Assembly: GCA_020629335.1 (NCBI GenBank)
Contig: JAHDDN010000285.1
Coordinates: 1-6,894 of the forward strand
DNA length: 6,894 nt
Source: Chitinophagales bacterium
GTDB taxonomy: Bacteria; Bacteroidota; Bacteroidia; Chitinophagales; UBA2359
Reading direction: 5' to 3'
Shown in pieces: positions 6,800 through 6,894 of the stretch (within the stretch, counting starts at the first letter, position 1; every line of letters begins with the position of its first letter). Both the position numbers and the translations under genes were made by a program. Below the pieces are notes generated by a model. That model did no database searches and was not told the DNA's origin. It saw only the letters and a list, made by a program, of their open reading frames with translations.

Positions 6800-6894
6800 T
6801 ACATTGATTTTTTGTTGATATTTGTTGGTGTTGATTTAGTTACAAGATAACAAAAAAGCAAGAAAGTAGTTTTAAAAGTACCTATTTAGCTTAG
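6800..6894 (-). other. Upstream leader of the lyase gene
   Basis: On the minus strand this leader is A- and C-rich and nearly free of G just before the ATG (CAACAAAAAATCAATGTA), with no Shine-Dalgarno site, as is common in Bacteroidota. A TATCTTG sequence (complement of 6842-6848) resembles a degenerate -7 element, but I find no TTG-type -33 element at the right spacing, so a promoter is only possible. The next upstream gene is outside the window. Confidence 0.3.

Noticed and set aside
6800..6894. Firm promoter call upstream of the lyase
   Set aside because: Only a degenerate TATCTTG is present, with no properly spaced TTG-type -33 element, so the evidence is too weak.

Overview
The window looks like a chromosomal stretch from a Bacteroidota bacterium, most likely of the Saprospiria type. 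The evidence is the protein families present, the AT-rich starts without clear Shine-Dalgarno sites, and above all the C-terminal module of the largest protein. That module (a GAYD...LLPL...PYNTAPW...VVDWVLVE...RHRNHL region followed by a paired EF-hand-like tail) I recall as typical of large secreted proteins in this phylum. The lineage call rests on motif memory and no search was run.

Layout. Positions 1-1523 (+) hold the 3' part of an HTTM / vitamin K-dependent gamma-carboxylase-like membrane protein whose start lies left of the window. Converging on it, with an 18-bp overlap of the 3' ends, is a secreted glucosaminidase (GH73/FlgJ-like) on the minus strand, with its start best placed at 2261. 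Upstream of that, on the same strand, is a class I SAM-dependent O-methyltransferase (2424-3068). Next comes a 254-bp non-coding block (3069-3322) filled with nested palindromes: a cloverleaf-like element with perfect 20-bp arms, then a second, imperfect ~98-nt palindrome. The right half (3323-6799, minus) is one 1158-residue secreted protein: signal peptide, fibronectin-III-like domain, a predicted polysaccharide lyase core of the alginate lyase / heparinase II-III kind, and a conserved C-terminal module ending in two EF-hand-like (dockerin-like) loops. The last 95 bases are its upstream leader.

Functional picture. The three minus-strand genes point the same way, but gaps of 162 and 254 bp, the second packed with palindromes, argue against one tight operon. 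No pathway linking the four genes is evident. The secreted lyase probably degrades an acidic polysaccharide outside the cell, the glucosaminidase trims peptidoglycan, and the methyltransferase is cytoplasmic with an unknown acceptor. No SusC/SusD pair, transposase, RNA gene or CRISPR array is visible. I see no clear new multi-gene system. The most notable items are the nested palindromic element lying just upstream of the methyltransferase start, and the architecture of the lyase, which lacks a recognisable type IX sorting tail.
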